Shown: positions 43,381 to 52,337, counted from the stretch's first letter. The stretch: 64,000 bases of DNA from UBA1858 sp964636225 (GCA_964636225.1 CAZWQM010000001.1:158241-222240); one strand, 5' to 3'. Made by a program: numbers and translations. The notes: generated by a model from the letters alone, not told the origin.

Positions 43381-44031
43381 CTACTCTGGAACATCCTTAA
43401 GTTCAATTATTTCTACATACGGTGAAATAATACGTTGACTACCATAACCGGAATGTCCCTGAATGTAAGGGTTCAATTCCTGGTAGTAAATATTTTCCTC
43501 AACCTGAGGTTGTTGCTGAATTTGGTCTACCTGCTGGGCAGCAGCCGGTGTAAATTCTACCTGCTGGGATTCCGGTGGGATCATAGACGCCATAGGCTTC
43601 ATTTCAGTCGCGACTTCCGGCTCTGCTAAGGCCAGTTCTGGACCATCGCTGGTACTTGTTTGATAGAAATTTTGATAAGTAACAATTGAGAAGGTAGCAA
43701 CCGAAGCTGCAATAGCCAAACCTGCAACTTGTTTTACATAACTGCCAACACGTTTGATACCTGCCTGAGTTGCAGACTCTTTATCCTGCACATAGCCATT
43801 TTCACCGATGGCACGCATCACCTGCTGCGAAAAATCACTGTCAATTTGGGCCGGAAAAGTTCTATCCATTACGGCACTGATAGCGTTATACCGAATCCAT
43901 GTTTTCTCCCCCTCAGGGTTTGCCAACACACTGGCATTTAACCGGTGTCTTTCAAACTCAGATAAATCTTCATCCAGACTAGCGCTGATTAATTCCAGGT
44001 CTTTTTCAGATAACTCTGTTTCTTTACTCAT
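43381..44031 (-). CDS. rseA: anti-sigma-E factor RseA/MucA
   Basis: A 216-residue single-pass inner-membrane protein that holds sigma-E inactive. The cytoplasmic N-terminal domain (DLELISASLDEDLSEFERHR) binds sigma-E; a hydrophobic segment near residues 91-110 (VAGLAIAASVATFSIV) crosses the membrane, and the periplasmic part is Gln/Glu/Pro-rich and ends in the RseA-like tail HSGYGSQRIISPYVEIIELK. It is 30 bp downstream of rpoE and 4 bp before rseB. Confidence 0.92.
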   Translation of the reverse strand: MSKETELSEKDLELISASLDEDLSEFERHRLNASVLANPEGEKTWIRYNAISAVMDRTFPAQIDSDFSQQVMRAIGENGYVQDKESATQAGIKRVGSYVKQVAGLAIAASVATFSIVTYQNFYQTSTSDGPELALAEPEVATEMKPMASMIPPESQQVEFTPAAAQQVDQIQQQPQVEENIYYQELNPYIQGHSGYGSQRIISPYVEIIELKDVPE

Positions 44032-44061
44032 TACGACGACTCTATGTATGTATGTTAATAG

Positions 44062-44637
44062 TTAATCTATTAGTGGTTGTACAACTTTATCAATGGCCTC
44101 ACGGGCTCGAAATATCCTCGACCGGACAGTACCGATGGGGCATTCCATAGCTTCTGCAATTTCTTCGTAGCTCATTCCTTCCAACTCGCGCAACGTGATG
44201 GCCATTTTTAAATCATCCGGCAATTGATGAATCGCATCAAATACCTTCGATTCCAGTTCTTGAGACTGCAGCACTCGATCCGGTGTCGTGTGATCACGCA
44301 ATACCGCTGCGTCATCAAAATATTCTGCATCATCAACATCGAGCTGACGATCTGTCTGTCTGCGTGATGCTGAGAGCAGGTAATTCTTGGCAGAGTTCAC
44401 TGCAATTCGATACAACCAGGTATAAAAAGCAGAATCTCCGCGAAAATTCTTCAAGCCCCGATAAGCCTTAATGAACGCTTCTTGCGCCACATCCTGAGCT
44501 TCCTCAGAGCGAACATAACGACTGACCAAATTGACCACTTTGTACTGGTATTTCTTCACCAGCAAATCGAACGCGCGTGTATCCCCTTCCTTAGCGCGCG
44601 CAACCAGTTCTTTATCGTTATTATTGTTCTCGCCCAT
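44062..44637 (-). CDS. rpoE: RNA polymerase sigma factor RpoE/AlgU (sigma-E)
   Basis: A 191-residue ECF sigma factor. Region 2 is seen in YQYKVVNLVSRYVRSEEAQD and FIKAYRGLKNFRGDSAFYTWLYRI, region 4 in LPDDLKMAITLRELEGMSYE and GTVRSRIFRAREAID. It directs the envelope-stress response. It heads the rpoE-rseA-rseB-degQ operon, divergent from nadB as in Pseudomonas and E. coli. A sigma-E-type promoter sits 44-70 bp upstream of the start, so it probably activates itself. Confidence 0.97.
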   Translation of the reverse strand: MGENNNNDKELVARAKEGDTRAFDLLVKKYQYKVVNLVSRYVRSEEAQDVAQEAFIKAYRGLKNFRGDSAFYTWLYRIAVNSAKNYLLSASRRQTDRQLDVDDAEYFDDAAVLRDHTTPDRVLQSQELESKVFDAIHQLPDDLKMAITLRELEGMSYEEIAEAMECPIGTVRSRIFRAREAIDKVVQPLID

Positions 44638-44680
44638 CTTGGGCTTATCTCCTCGGGCGAGTAGCTCTACTCGCTTATGG

Positions 44681-44707
44681 TATGACTATATTGAATCGGT
44701 GAAGTTC
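44681..44707 (-). promoter_or_regulatory. candidate sigma-E autoregulatory promoter of rpoE
   Basis: On the minus strand GAACTT (44702-44707) and TCATA (44681-44685) are separated by 16 bp, close to the sigma-E consensus GAACTT-N16-TCTRA. The -35 box is exact; the -10 box has a weaker match. Confidence 0.6.
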
Positions 44708-44797
44708 GCTCATTCTGAGCTAGAGTAAGCAAATACGGCGATATACTAGCGATAGATGCTAACGGCGTCACATGTTTTTATGACAGAATTGGAAATT

Positions 44798-46471
44798 ATG
44801 AGTTCTAAAGTCGCAAATTCCAACCCGAAATTCCATGATTATGATGTCCTGATACTGGGCAGTGGTGCGGCGGGTCTCAGTGCGGCGCTGCATATCGATC
44901 AAAATTTAAGCATAGCCGTGCTATCCAAAGCCGAACTTAGCAGCGGAAACACCTCCTACGCTCAAGGCGGTATCTCTGCCGTACTGGATGACGATGATTC
45001 CTACGAAGAGCATATTGCCGATACTATTTCGGCCGGTGCCGGCCTGTGTAATCCGGAAGTGGTGGCCAAAACCGTTTCAGAAGGCAAGGAAGTCATTGAC
45101 TGGCTACTTTCCATCGGCGTTGATTTTACCCGCGACAACAATCCGCGTAATACACAGCAATTGCACCTGACACGCGAAGGGGGGCACACTCGTCGACGTG
45201 TCGCACATGTAGCGGATGCCACCGGTAACGCAGTTCAAATTCAGCTGATTGAGGAGGTACGCAAACGTCAGCATATTGAATTACTAGCCAATTACATTGC
45301 TATTGACCTGATCACAACTCGAAAACTGGGACTTCAGGACAATCGCTGTGTAGGCGCCTACGTACTGAATATTGAAACCGGCGAAGTTGAAGTGTTTCGC
45401 GCCAGAAATGTCGTTCTCGCCACCGGTGGGGCCAGTAAAGTATACCTATATACCAGCAACCCTGATGGTGCCTGCGGCGATGGCCTTGCCATGGCCTGGC
45501 GCGCGGGTTGTCGAGTCGCCAATATGGAGTTCATGCAATTCCATCCTACTTGCCTGTATCACCCCAAAGCCAAGTCTTATTTATTAAGTGAGGCCATTCG
45601 TGGCGAAGGTGGCAAGATAACGCTAGAAGACGGTACCGAGTTCCTGCATAACTTTGACCCTCGAGGCGTGTTGGCCCCCAGAGATATTGTTGCACGTGCC
45701 ATTGACTATATGATGAAAAAACACGGTCTGGATTGCGTCTATCTGGACATTAGTCATAAACCGGCCGATTTTATTCTTGAACACTTTCCTAATCTTCATG
45801 CGCGCTGTCTTTCGCTGGGTTATGACATGACGCAGCAAGCCATCCCTGTTGTACCCGCCGCCCATTACACTTGTGGTGGTGTAGTGACCGATGAACATGG
45901 TCAAACAGATATTCAACAACTTTATGCCATTGGTGAAGTTGCCTGTACCGGACTGCATGGCGCCAACCGTATGGCCAGTAATTCTTTACTGGAATGCCTG
46001 GCTTATGGCCGCTTTGCCGGTCAGCATATTAATCAACAAACCCACACCAATGAATATTCGGTAGATATTCCGGCCTGGGATGCGAGTCGGGTGTCTGATT
46101 CCGATGAAGAAATCGTGGTCGCCCACAACTGGGATGAAATTCGACGTTTCATGTGGGATTACGTTGGTATTGTGCGTAGCAACAAGCGTATGCAACGCGC
46201 CAAGCATCGAGTGGATTTATTGTTGAGTGAGATTGATGAATACTACAGCAACTTCAACGTAACCAGCGACTTAATCGAACTGCGTAACCTCGCCGTAGTG
46301 GCCGACCTCATCATACGCAGCGCACTTGAGCGCAAGGAAAGTCGCGGATTGCATTATACTCTGGACTATCCACAAACGGACACTCGCATGGATAATGTGG
46401 ACACTATTCTAACACCTAACATGAACACACCTGTCACAGGCGAGAATACTGAAACGCAATTAGTCAGCTGA
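44798..46471 (+). CDS. nadB: L-aspartate oxidase
   Basis: NadB oxidises aspartate to iminoaspartate, the first step of NAD synthesis. The FAD-binding motif DVLILGSGAAGLSAAL is near residue 17, followed by SSGNTSYAQGGISAV, the catalytic-region HTRRRVAHVADATG and GRFAGQHIN. The frame reaches back to an ATG at 44756; the third ATG at 44798 (MSSKVANS) gives a normal-length protein of 557 residues, but an upstream start cannot be excluded. Its 3' end overlaps the convergent orn gene by 12 bp. Confidence 0.95.
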   Translation: MSSKVANSNPKFHDYDVLILGSGAAGLSAALHIDQNLSIAVLSKAELSSGNTSYAQGGISAVLDDDDSYEEHIADTISAGAGLCNPEVVAKTVSEGKEVIDWLLSIGVDFTRDNNPRNTQQLHLTREGGHTRRRVAHVADATGNAVQIQLIEEVRKRQHIELLANYIAIDLITTRKLGLQDNRCVGAYVLNIETGEVEVFRARNVVLATGGASKVYLYTSNPDGACGDGLAMAWRAGCRVANMEFMQFHPTCLYHPKAKSYLLSEAIRGEGGKITLEDGTEFLHNFDPRGVLAPRDIVARAIDYMMKKHGLDCVYLDISHKPADFILEHFPNLHARCLSLGYDMTQQAIPVVPAAHYTCGGVVTDEHGQTDIQQLYAIGEVACTGLHGANRMASNSLLECLAYGRFAGQHINQQTHTNEYSVDIPAWDASRVSDSDEEIVVAHNWDEIRRFMWDYVGIVRSNKRMQRAKHRVDLLLSEIDEYYSNFNVTSDLIELRNLAVVADLIIRSALERKESRGLHYTLDYPQTDTRMDNVDTILTPNMNTPVTGENTETQLVS

Positions 46472-47017
46472 CACAAATAATTTTTCGCGATAGTGCTTTA
46501 ACTCATTAATAGAGTCACGAATATCTGCCAGGGCCAGATGCTCCGATTCTTTTTCAAACTGATAACCCTTTCCTGAATACCAGAGTCTGACCAGCTCTTT
46601 CAGAGTACTCACATCCAGATTTCGGTAATGAAAATAAGCTTCCAGCAAAGGCATTTGACGCGCCATAAAACGACGATCCTGACAAATGCTGTTACCACAC
46701 ATAGGTGATTTTCCTGCCGGCACATACTGTTTCAAAAATTCAATCGTTTCTGCCTCGGCCTGCGCCAAAGTGTATTGACTTGCCAGCACACGCTTAATTA
46801 ATCCCGACTGACCATGCTGTTTCTGGTTCCACTCGTCCATTTGATCCAAACGGGATTGGGGCTGGTGTATCGCAATCATAGGGCCTTCAACAATAATATT
46901 GAGGTCCTTATCCGTCACAATGGTGGCAATCTCAATGATTTCATCATTCACCGTATCAAGCCCGGTCATTTCCAAATCAATCCAGATAAGATGACTATTG
47001 TTTACTAAATCTTCCAT
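46460..47017 (-). CDS. orn: oligoribonuclease
   Basis: Orn degrades short RNAs and the dinucleotides left by RNA and c-di-GMP breakdown. The 185-residue protein is a DEDDh exonuclease: LIWIDLEMTGLD holds the first Asp/Glu pair, NDEIIEIATIVTD follows, GNSICQDRRFM contains the third acidic residue, and the His-Asp pair is in EHLALADIRDSI. Length is standard. It is convergent with nadB and divergent from the cytochrome c gene. Confidence 0.97.
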   Translation of the reverse strand: MEDLVNNSHLIWIDLEMTGLDTVNDEIIEIATIVTDKDLNIIVEGPMIAIHQPQSRLDQMDEWNQKQHGQSGLIKRVLASQYTLAQAEAETIEFLKQYVPAGKSPMCGNSICQDRRFMARQMPLLEAYFHYRNLDVSTLKELVRLWYSGKGYQFEKESEHLALADIRDSINELKHYREKLFVSAD

Positions 47018-47133
47018 ATATTCGGTCCACTATTTAATTACTCGCGGTATAATCAGCACCGCACAGAGTATACACCAACTCCATATATATTATTAAAATT
47101 CAACTATCAAAATTACCTAGAAAGAGCATCTGC

Positions 47134-47421
47134 ATGAAATTATCGCCCGGACTTTTATTACTGCCTTTATTATTTTTAAGTGCTGCCTCCTCTGCCGACA
47201 CTGGTGAAGAATTACACCAATCCCATTGCACAGAATGTCACAGCCGAATGACCGGGGGTGACGGTCATGTACTTTATTCACGTGATGATCGCATTGCCAA
47301 AAATGAATCAGAATTAAAGCAGCGTATAAGCCACTGCGCTAAAGGCTCCAACACCGGATGGGATGAAGCCCAAATCAATGCTGTATTCAATTACCTCAAC
47401 GAGAAATACTACCACTATTAA
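47134..47421 (+). CDS. small periplasmic monohaem cytochrome c
   Basis: A 95-residue protein with a signal peptide (residues 5-21, ending SSAD) and one haem c site, C32-T-E-C-H36 (HCTECHSRM), near the start of the mature chain. The C-terminal helix NAVFNYLNEKYYHY resembles class I cytochromes. The mature protein is only about 75 residues. It could donate electrons to an oxidase, but no partner gene is adjacent. It is 14 bp upstream of rsgA, probably in the same transcript. Confidence 0.85.
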   Translation: MKLSPGLLLLPLLFLSAASSADTGEELHQSHCTECHSRMTGGDGHVLYSRDDRIAKNESELKQRISHCAKGSNTGWDEAQINAVFNYLNEKYYHY

Positions 47422-47435
47422 ACTGATTCTATTTT

Positions 47436-48317
47436 ATGTATTTGGCCACCGTCATGGCGCGACAAGGAAAAACTTTCATTGTCGAAGATGAACAGGGTGA
47501 ACAGCACACTTGTCATGCCAGAAGTAAATCCATAGAGGCAGTATGCGGCGATCAAGTAGAATGTGAAAACAAAGATCAATCGCACGATGTTGTCGTAAAA
47601 ATCCACGAACGTAAAAATCAAATTACACGCATCGATAATTTCAAACGCGAAAAAACCATTGCCGCCAATGTTGACCACATCATTATCGTGGTCGCTGCCA
47701 CCCCTGCTTTTTCAACATTGCTGATTGACAAATATCTCGCCTGCGCCCAGCTTAATCACTGCAAAGCAACGCTTGTGCTCAACAAAGCAGAAATGCTTAA
47801 TCGCAACAATGTAAACATTATCGAGTTGGAAAATATCTACCAGGGCTTGGTTGATAACTTCATTATCACTAGTGCAAAACTCGGCTACGGCATTCACACA
47901 TTACGTCAGGCAATATCAAACGAAACAAGTATATTGGTAGGACAATCCGGTGTAGGAAAATCGTCATTAATCAATCGCTTGCTTAATAACAACCATATCA
48001 AAACGGGAGAACTTTCCGAAAATATACAACAAGGCAAGCACACTACAACCAATGCATTTGCACATAACATTAACAATCACGGCAAACTCATAGACTCCCC
48101 TGGCGTGCGCGCCTTCATGCCGATCTTTAAAGATGTGAAAGAAGTCATGCTAGGTTACCGCGAATTTCTTCCCTATCTGGGACAATGCAAATTCACAGAC
48201 TGCCAACACATCAATGAACCGCTTTGCAAAATAAAAGCCGAAGTCGAAGCGGGAAACATCCAAACATCACGCTACCAAAGCTACCTGGAAAATATCGAAG
48301 AAGTGAAGAATCAGTAA
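47436..48317 (+). CDS. rsgA: ribosome small-subunit-dependent GTPase A
   Basis: RsgA assists late 30S subunit assembly. The 293-residue protein has the circularly permuted GTPase order: G4-type LVLNKAEML near residue 113, the G5-like ITSAKLGYG, then G1 GQSGVGKSSLINRLL near residue 167 and G3 DSPGVRAF. An N-terminal OB fold precedes these and a C-terminal zinc knuckle (QCKFTDCQHINEPLCKI) follows. The usual gene order orn-rsgA is divergent rather than tandem here because the cytochrome gene intervenes. Confidence 0.95.
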   Translation: MYLATVMARQGKTFIVEDEQGEQHTCHARSKSIEAVCGDQVECENKDQSHDVVVKIHERKNQITRIDNFKREKTIAANVDHIIIVVAATPAFSTLLIDKYLACAQLNHCKATLVLNKAEMLNRNNVNIIELENIYQGLVDNFIITSAKLGYGIHTLRQAISNETSILVGQSGVGKSSLINRLLNNNHIKTGELSENIQQGKHTTTNAFAHNINNHGKLIDSPGVRAFMPIFKDVKEVMLGYREFLPYLGQCKFTDCQHINEPLCKIKAEVEAGNIQTSRYQSYLENIEEVKNQ

Positions 48318-48591
48318 CTCGGTTTCCTTGCAATCCTGCAAACAATCAACCTCAAGTACAGCCACAAAACTCCAAGAGTGACCATATGATCTACATACTT
48401 CGTGACGCATTTTAGATTCTAATATTCACTAACTATTATCTAGTTATTGTATTGTTTTCATATATTTAATACACTCAATCAATAAATATTATCAAGAATG
48501 ATATACGTACGATGTACGTGCTATAACACGCATGCTGTATGTATAACTGTAGTTAGCACAATGTAATTAAATCTAAAATCGGAGTAATTAA

Positions 48592-49679
48592 ATATCTCTA
48601 CCTATTTACACAAGCGGCGAAGATGTTATCGGCATAATTGATTACCTTAAAACAAAGCCAACTGGCGCCACGCTCGAGGAAGCAAAGTCTGTTGTAAAAA
48701 AGCAATTGATTGATGGTAGAAAAATATCTGCTTATGAGGCATGAGGATTCATTGTAAAAGAAGGTGATCGTCTTAAGTTGTCCGATCGTGGCTGGGGCAT
48801 TGCTAAAAACCCGAAAACACAAGAATCAGCATTTTTATAAGCATTAGATGGCATTGTTCCTTACCGTTCCGCAATTGAATGGACCCACTATCAAAATCTT
48901 GATGCAGTTAAAAATATTGATGTTGCGGCACAATGGCATCAACACCACTCCGAAGTCTTAGGCACTGAAAACGAAAATACTATAAAAGATCAAGCTGTTT
49001 GCTTTTTCCGCTTGGCAGAAGCAGCGGGTTTAGGATCTTGTAAAATGGGGAGGCGTGGCGCACCAACACGTCTCGACATTGATAAAAGTAAACTAAAAAA
49101 CCATATTGAATCTGGTCCTAGTGCACCACCATGGCATCATGGCGAAACAGAGCAAGAAACTGAAGAAGAACAGCAAACTGAAGACATAAAAACTTCACAA
49201 GAATTCGATCAAACCGACAAACAGGAAGCGAAAAAAACAGAACAAGAAACAAAAGAAAAAGAGTCTCTAAAATTATTTATATCACACGGTAAAAATACCG
49301 ACTTAGTAGACCAAGTAGAGGTTATGCTTGGACTAGCTGAAATTGAAAGTGAAGTGGCAGCAAAAGAAGAAACATCGGCTATTCCAGTACCTGATAAAGT
49401 GTTTGGTTCCATGAGGCGTTGTACTGCTGGAATCATCATTGTCTCTGCTGAAGAAGGTAATAAGGACGCAGACAGGAATTACAGAGTAAATGAAAACGTA
49501 CTAATAGAAATTGGCGCAGCTTTCGTGCTTTATGATCGAAGAGTTGTTTTGCCATGGGAAAACAACTACCATTCCCATCTAATTTACAAGGCCTGTACAG
49601 GTGCGAATTTGACGGTAGTGAACTCTCTTGGAGCACCGGAATGAAGCTCATGAAGGCCATTAAAGAATTTAAGAAATAA
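48592..49679 (+). pseudogene. decayed integron cassette gene: winged-helix plus TIR-like (CAP12/PF10137 type) protein
   Basis: The reading frame runs from 48592 with the start codon changed to ATA (ATA TCT CTA CCT, preceded by GGAG), and contains a TGA at 48742 (expected Trp in EAWGF), a TAA at 48838 (expected Gln), and a one-base deletion near 49563 after which the true frame (LQGLYRCEF and KLMKAIKEFKK) resumes to a TAA at 49677. The first part (YTSGEDVIGIIDYLK, SDRGWGIAKNP, HQHHSEVLGT) looks like DNA-binding winged-helix repeats; a Glu/Lys/Gln-rich linker follows; the last part (LKLFISHGKNTDLVDQV, CTAGIIIVSAEEG, NENVLIEIGAAFVLYDRR) is a predicted nucleotide-binding TIR-like domain found in antiphage defence. 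An attC site follows directly. Confidence 0.75.
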
Positions 49680-49683
49680 TCAG

Positions 49684-49758
49684 TGCTAACAAGCGGGTCA
49701 ACATGGACTGGCAAATACTCTGCGCTTCATTGCCAGCCAGTTACCCTGGTCGTTAGAT
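49684..49758 (+). other. integron attC recombination site
   Basis: About 75 bp directly after the TIR pseudogene. It starts with a R''-type box GCTAAC and ends with a R'-type box GTTAGAT. Between them, GGACTGGCAA and TTGCCAGCC form an imperfect palindrome with unpaired bases, and the outer part AACAAGCGGGT also partly pairs with ACCCTGGTCGTT. This layout is that of attC (59-base element) sites of chromosomal and mobile cassettes. Confidence 0.78.
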
Positions 49759-49764
49759 CTAGTC

Positions 49765-50198
49765 ATGAACAAACACGGAATTATTTGAAATATTATCGCT
49801 GTTTTTAGGAGTCATTGCTGGTGGAGCAAGTTATCTAGTAATAAATTTTTGGATGATTCCACTTTTGCGATATATAGAAATTAAACATCAAGTCACATCT
49901 GATCTTGTTTTTTATGCAAATATATTTGATGCAAGAGGACTTAATGAAGAAATGCAAGAACGCAAAAGGCAAAAGGCAAAGGCAAGATAATAATCAGCGG
50001 CATGCCGCAGAAATCCGTGCTTGTTATTATAGGTTACCGTTTTGGTATAAATTTTATCTAAAGAAAGTTGGTGAGAATCCTATAGAAGCATCAAAAGAAT
50101 TAATAGGGCTCTCTAATTCAAGTGAGCATGTGCATGGAGAGCCATTTGTAAAAAAACTAGGGAGAGTACTGCGCATGCCCGAAGGATTTAAAGAATAA
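49765..50198 (+). pseudogene. decayed second integron cassette gene, membrane protein of unknown function
   Basis: Starting 6 bp after the attC site. In one frame it reads ILSLFLGVIAGGASYLVINF (a transmembrane helix), then IEIKHQVTSDLVFYANIFDA and GLNEEMQERKRQ; after a repeat-rich AAAAGGC tract near 49965-49985 the frame changes and continues RHAAEIRACYYRLPFWYKF, EASKELIGLSN, ending MPEGFKE. The ATG at 49765 is itself out of frame with the helix. At least two frameshifts therefore break it. Proteins of this membrane-plus-soluble-tail type are common as orphan integron cassettes; function unknown. Confidence 0.68.
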
Positions 50199-50201
50199 AA
50201 A

Positions 50202-50250
50202 GCTCTAACAAATCGCTCGTTCAGACACGAACCAATACACTTAGAAGCTG
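50202..50250 (+). other. degenerate or truncated attC-like site
   Basis: Directly after the second cassette gene, GCTCTAACAAATCGCTCGTTCA looks like the left half of an attC. A short GTTC..GAAC stem and a mutated right box (CTTAGAA) may be present, but no intact partner box follows. Confidence 0.45.
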
Positions 50251-50326
50251 CTAAAATTCTTTAAATTGATCCTAATAAAAGCAACAAAAAGCCAGCATTC
50301 CTTTCAAATTAAATTCAGGAGACAAA

Positions 50327-50944
50327 ATGAGTTCTACCGTTGTTGGTGCAGATGGAAAACCTCGTTGTGGTTGGTGTACCGCAGCACCAGAATTCTTTGA
50401 CTACCACGATAAAGAATGGGGTTATCCCGTGGATGATGATATTCGTCTATTTGAAAAGCTATGCCTTGAAAGTTTTCAGTCGGGTTTAAGCTGGCGCACT
50501 ATTCTTGCTAAACGGGAGAATTTTCGAGCCGCTTTTCACGGATTCAATTTCAGGAAAATCGCAAAATTCACTGAAAAAGATATTCAGCGTCTGTTAAAAG
50601 ATGAAGGTATTGTTCGTCATCGCGGAAAAATTGAAGCGGTCATCAATAATGCTCAACGCGCCATTGAACTTGTCAATGAAGAAGGTTCACTGGCCGCTTA
50701 TTTCTGGAGTTATGAACCCGAGGAAAGCAGTCAGACTAAACCACAGTCTGCCTCGACATCAAACGAATCTATTGCTTTAGCAAAAGCGCTAAAAAAGAAG
50801 AGCTGGAAATTTGTTGGCCCAACCACCGTGTATGCTTTTCTGCAGGCAATGGGGCTTATTAATGACCATGTAGAAGGTTGCATTATTCGCAGTAAAGCTC
50901 AGAGTGCGCGTAAAAAATTTAAGCGTCCACTCAGGCAGGACTAA
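50327..50944 (+). CDS. tag: DNA-3-methyladenine glycosylase I
   Basis: Tag removes 3-methyladenine from alkylated DNA. The 205-residue protein shows the zinc residues of the family: Cys in KPRCGWC near residue 15, then the NDHVEGC His/Cys pair near residue 184. Other motifs are FDYHDKEWGYPV, FEKLCLESFQSGLSWRTIL and KKKSWKFVGPTTVYAFLQAMG. A 17-residue insert (SSQTKPQSASTSNES) before the last conserved block is longer than usual. It follows the integron remnant by about 80 bp and may have come in with it or be a resident gene. Confidence 0.94.
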   Translation: MSSTVVGADGKPRCGWCTAAPEFFDYHDKEWGYPVDDDIRLFEKLCLESFQSGLSWRTILAKRENFRAAFHGFNFRKIAKFTEKDIQRLLKDEGIVRHRGKIEAVINNAQRAIELVNEEGSLAAYFWSYEPEESSQTKPQSASTSNESIALAKALKKKSWKFVGPTTVYAFLQAMGLINDHVEGCIIRSKAQSARKKFKRPLRQD

Positions 50945-51138
50945 CAGGGGTGCGCAGTCGTGAGATTTACTCGCCTAGCACTCTAAATTTCCCCTGATTC
51001 GGATATTAGGATTATTTGGGAAATTTTATTGTATCGTCTCCAGTAAAATATAATGCTCACCCGCCTTAAGGAACTGTTGAAAATATAAAATGCTCGGGTA
51101 TATTAAACTTTTGCCCAGCATCCTGTCGAGTTATAACC

Positions 51139-51549
51139 ATGATCAAACCCACAGCCATTGACCATATTGTATTAAGTACTGACAAATATCATGCATTAAT
51201 CGATTTTTACTGTGATGTTATAGGTTGTAGCATAGAACGCGAAACGTCAGGGTCATTTGGCTTAACCCAATTACGTGCAGGTAACTCGCTGATTGATATC
51301 ATTGATGTACATGGAGAGCTTGGCCAGGCAGGTGGCCCTGCACCCCAGACAACAGGTCAAAATGTTGACCACTTCTGTCTTCAGATTGCACCCTATAATG
51401 AAGACGAACTACTCAATCATCTGCGACAATATGGCGTAGAGTTTAGCGAGTTTCAGGAGCGCTATGGCGCACAAGGCATGGGACGCTCGATTTATATCAA
51501 GGATGCGGCGGGTAACAAGCTTGAATTACGTGCACACATAACCGAATAA
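51139..51549 (+). CDS. VOC (glyoxalase/dioxygenase) family protein
   Basis: A 136-residue vicinal-oxygen-chelate protein with one pair of beta-alpha-beta-beta-beta modules. Metal ligands are likely His in AIDHIVLST and in NVDHFCLQI, and Glu in KLELRAH. Members of this short type include glyoxalase I, fosfomycin-resistance and catechol dioxygenase relatives; substrate cannot be judged here. It is 21 bp upstream of ppnP and probably in the same operon. Confidence 0.88.
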   Translation: MIKPTAIDHIVLSTDKYHALIDFYCDVIGCSIERETSGSFGLTQLRAGNSLIDIIDVHGELGQAGGPAPQTTGQNVDHFCLQIAPYNEDELLNHLRQYGVEFSEFQERYGAQGMGRSIYIKDAAGNKLELRAHITE

Positions 51550-51570
51550 CTATTTAAAAGGAATTTTATA

Positions 51571-51882
51571 ATGTCTCAATTCGATAATGTTTCTATCGTG
51601 AAAGAAGCTAATGTTTATTTTGAAGGCCAGGTCACCAGCCGCTCAGTCATTTTTCAGGACGGTAGCCGTAAAACATTGGGTATCATGCTACCCGGAGAAT
51701 ACGAATTCAGCACAGAAGACAAGGAATTAATGGAAATCACAAGTGGCGAGTTGGAAGTACTACTTCCAGACCAAGACTGGAAACATGTTTCTGGCGGTGA
51801 GAGTTTTGAAGTACCTGCCCATTCAAAATTTCAGTTAAGAGTGACAAAAACAACAGATTACTGTTGTAGCTTCATAAAATAA
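51571..51882 (+). CDS. ppnP: pyrimidine/purine nucleoside phosphorylase PpnP
   Basis: A 103-residue cupin of the YaiE/PpnP family (formerly DUF1255) that splits nucleosides with phosphate. Typical segments are DNVSIVKEANVYFEGQVTSR, GSRKTLGIMLPGEYEFST and MEITSGELEVLLP. Length matches. An AAGGAA site precedes the ATG. Its TAA stop overlaps the ATG of a small membrane protein (TAATG). Confidence 0.94.
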   Translation: MSQFDNVSIVKEANVYFEGQVTSRSVIFQDGSRKTLGIMLPGEYEFSTEDKELMEITSGELEVLLPDQDWKHVSGGESFEVPAHSKFQLRVTKTTDYCCSFIK

Positions 51883-52028
51883 TGGACTGGATAAGCGCTC
51901 TTCTAATAGGCCTGCTGGCAGCCACCCTGCTGGCTTATTTCTATGGCTTTTTCAATTACCCGTACGGTTTGCTGGTTCTAATTGTCATGCTGGTATCCAG
52001 ATTTCTATTTATGAAAGGCAAAAAGTAA
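51882..52028 (+). CDS. 48-residue membrane protein coupled to ppnP
   Basis: A short frame starting at the ATG that shares an A with the ppnP stop. The 48 residues form two hydrophobic segments (ISALLIGLLAATLLAYFYGF and YGLLVLIVMLVSRFLF) and end FMKGKK, giving a two-pass membrane protein with a positive tail. The overlap and the clean hydrophobic pattern support a real gene. I do not recognise a family. Confidence 0.65.
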   Translation: MDWISALLIGLLAATLLAYFYGFFNYPYGLLVLIVMLVSRFLFMKGKK

Positions 52029-52079
52029 TCTCTGTCACAGTATGTTTATTTACAGCAAATCTATCTAAGGAGAAACGAC

Positions 52080-52337
52080 ATGGCAGGCGGCTGGTCACGT
52101 GATGGCGCAGTACAGGATCAGATTGACGCAAGCGTGGAAGATGCAGTTCGCCACGCTCGCAGCCAAATTCCCAGCGGCAAAGGCTTAACCCATTGCGAGG
52201 ACTGTGAAACTGAAATACCGCAGGCACGGCGCGAAGCTGTTCCAGGTGTTCGCTTATGTGTTCGCTGTCAGGAACAGCTAGATAAAGAAAGAGTTATTTC
52301 AACAGGCTTTAACCGACGTGGCAGCAAAGACAGATAG
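52080..52337 (+). CDS. DksA/TraR C4-type zinc finger protein (YbiI-like)
   Basis: An 85-residue protein opening with MAGGWSRDGAVQDQIDASVED and carrying a four-Cys zinc finger, HCEDCETEIPQARREAVPGV then LCVRCQEQ. It matches the small YbiI/DksA-TraR relatives, which lack the DksA coiled coil with its acidic tip, so a ppGpp cofactor role is not assured. A strong AAGGAG site precedes the ATG. Confidence 0.92.
   Translation: MAGGWSRDGAVQDQIDASVEDAVRHARSQIPSGKGLTHCEDCETEIPQARREAVPGVRLCVRCQEQLDKERVISTGFNRRGSKDR

Noticed and set aside
48480..48560. GTGCTATAAC ... GTTAGCAC inverted pair upstream of the TIR pseudogene as another attC or an attI
   Set aside because: Only about 42 bp long, with no convincing inner stem; could be chance in AT-rich DNA.
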